Positions 62,601 through 64,000 of a stretch of 64,000 nt of DNA are shown here, piece after piece. The translations under genes and the position numbers were made by a program. The stretch comes from Rotaria sp. Silwood1 (Eukaryota; Rotifera; Eurotatoria; Philodinida; Philodinidae), in NCBI GenBank assembly GCA_905250075.1, contig CAJNOP010000365.1, positions 45,907 to 109,906 on the forward strand, given 5' to 3'. The notes under the pieces are model-generated. The model made no database searches and had not been told where the DNA came from. It worked only from the letters and a program-made list of their open reading frames with translations. The first letter of the stretch is position 1. Each line of letters starts with the position of its first letter.

Positions 62601-64000
62601 ACATACAAGATCGATTGCTTGCTCGCTTCTCTTCTTTGCCATTCACTTCTTTCTTTCTATACTATTTGCTGCTCCTGTTACTGCTGGTGCTATTGCTTGC
62701 TTCTTCCTTTTGCGCGCGCTTTCTCTCTCTCTCTCTCCCTTTCTCTTATGCACTTCTGTATCTTGCCTCATGAGTACGCTACTCAACGAGAGACATACAC
62801 AAGTAACAAGCTGTCCCTCGATATAAACAGAACCCTGGATTTCATAAAGTATTTTCTGTTTCCTCACTTGTTTTTTTATCTTTCTTTCCTCTCGTCACAT
62901 ATGCGTAAGACTACAAAAGAACAGAAAAGAAAAGGAATATATATATATTGTGTCGTTTCAATTTCGTTTATTCACATAAAGTATGTCCATTGTAGAAACT
63001 CTCGCTTTCTTTTTTTTTTTGTCATATATATTTCAACATCTTGCCATTTCTCTGACACCTATCATTTATCAAATTAATTGAGATTGAAAAATAGAAATGA
63101 AATCATAATTTGGAATAAGTTTTTCTTTTTTTTCGTGTTCTTTTTTTTTTGTTCTTATGATAAAGAATAACTTCAATTTATTATCACGATAACCTTGAAT
63201 TAGAACTGATCGTCTATAATTGGTCATCATTTCCGATGATTTTAAGTGTTCATCGTTCGTTTGTTGTCGGCAATACATCATAAAAGAAGAATAAAGAAAG
63301 AAAGATGAGGAGAAATGACCTTCAATAGTAAGCAACAACAATGCTGATGATGATGATGATGATCATCATCATCATCATCGTCATCCTTGTCGGTGCCTCG
63401 AAATCAAGGCATTACTCTTTTACTCTTGTGTTCTGTTTTCTCCAGACTCATCGATTCTGACAGACGTAGAGACAAAGAACAACACTATATTGTGTGTCAT
63501 GCATGGAAGAACCTCGAAAAAAAATGAAAACGAGAGAATAAAAAACACAGATTCCAATTATCCGCGTATTTCTCGTTTGTTTTCTCTGTCTTTTCCTCAC
63601 TTGTCGTCATCAAGGTCAAACATCACCGTTCTCTATTTTTAAAGAAAAGAAGACAATGTAGGAACAAAAATAAAATAACAATCAATTATTGACTAAAGAT
63701 ATAACATTAAATAGTATCTTTCTTTTATTCAATTTTTTTTTTTTTTAATAATTTTATATAATTTATCAATGTAAACCGAACTAATGTTATTCTTTAACTA
63801 AAAATTTAAAAAAAAAATTGAAAGATAATTTAAGGACATATCGGCCTATTATATTTTGTCTTAAAAGTTTTTATTTTTGATCATAGTATTCTTGACAAGG
63901 TTATATTTTATTATACCTTGTCATATATGTGTTTTTGACCAAGGTAAATGAAACATTTATATTAAAAAATTTTCATGTTTAATTAAAAGAATAATTGGAG
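56673..64000. other. 7.3 kb with no recognised gene
   Basis: AT-rich sequence with the SHOC2 promoter at its left edge. I saw a perfect inverted repeat TTTTGCATTAGACAAAA (about 59131-59147) / TTTTGTCTAATGCAAAA (about 59282-59299), CT/GT microsatellites (62350-62360, 62716-62745) and a GAT/ATC palindromic trinucleotide tract at about 63342-63383. Open frames at 59091-59516 and 62430-63077 are low-complexity and show no conserved motif or splice structure. Confidence 0.5.
63342..63383. repeat. (GAT)n(ATC)n palindromic microsatellite
   Basis: A run of GAT triplets passes directly into ATC triplets, centred on GATGATGATCATCATC, so each strand can fold on itself. No gene overlaps it in my reading. 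Confidence 0.8.

Noticed and set aside
62430..63077. 215-codon open frame on the + strand
   Set aside because: Its content is driven by CT-rich microsatellite (Ser/Leu runs) and poly-T; no domain is recognisable.
1..64000. CRISPR array, bacterial operon, integron or prophage
   Set aside because: All real genes have spliceosomal introns and animal domains; no regularly spaced repeats with unique spacers were seen.
1..64000. Horizontally acquired bacterial or fungal genes, as is common in bdelloids
   Set aside because: Every gene I could recognise is a conserved animal family; none looked foreign.

Overview
The window is nuclear DNA from a small-genome animal, most likely a bdelloid rotifer. 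It is strongly AT-rich. Coding exons are short and separated by introns that are mostly 45-70 bp with GT...AG ends. All recognisable genes are metazoan (CPEB1, nanos, semaphorin, a PLAT-repeat LOXHD1-like protein, nicastrin, an LDL-receptor-related protein, a smoothelin-type CH protein, SHOC2). A TGTGGG-type tract near the left end matches what I recall of bdelloid telomeric repeats. The bdelloid assignment is inference; the animal assignment is secure.

Layout. 1-5.5 kb: gene-poor and repeat-rich, with a (TGTGGG)n/(CCCACA)n head-to-head tract, a ~960 bp inverted-repeat element, one copy of a dispersed repeat, and a decayed coding fragment. 5.5-8.5 kb (-): CPEB1/Orb. 11.1-12.0 kb (+): nanos, divergent from CPEB1. 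13.0-15.9 kb (-): transmembrane semaphorin. 18.2-28.6 kb (-): a ~10 kb gene encoding about 12 tandem PLAT domains. 28.64-28.72 kb (-): tRNA-Phe(GAA), inside the 231 bp gap between that gene and the next. 28.8-31.7 kb (+): nicastrin. 34.1-46.6 kb (-): a 12.5 kb LRP-like receptor. 48.4-50.3 kb (-): smoothelin-like CH protein. 52.5-56.7 kb (-): SHOC2. 56.7-64 kb: no gene recognised.

Functional themes. CPEB1 and nanos are both germline/maternal mRNA translational regulators and sit head to head about 2.7 kb apart. SHOC2 (RAS/MAPK scaffold), semaphorin, nicastrin (gamma-secretase) and the LRP receptor are ordinary signalling and cell-surface genes, with no sign of an operon-like system.

The most informative novelty is in the introns. 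Three short GC-rich MITEs have CAG...CTG-type termini and exact 8 bp target-site duplications (hAT hallmarks). Several long introns share an acceptor-side sequence with a CTAAC/CTAAT branch-point-like motif. Several large foldback elements and a 35 bp minisatellite are also present. Exon boundaries were read by eye from splice signals, reading frame and remembered family sequences; they have not been checked against transcripts.
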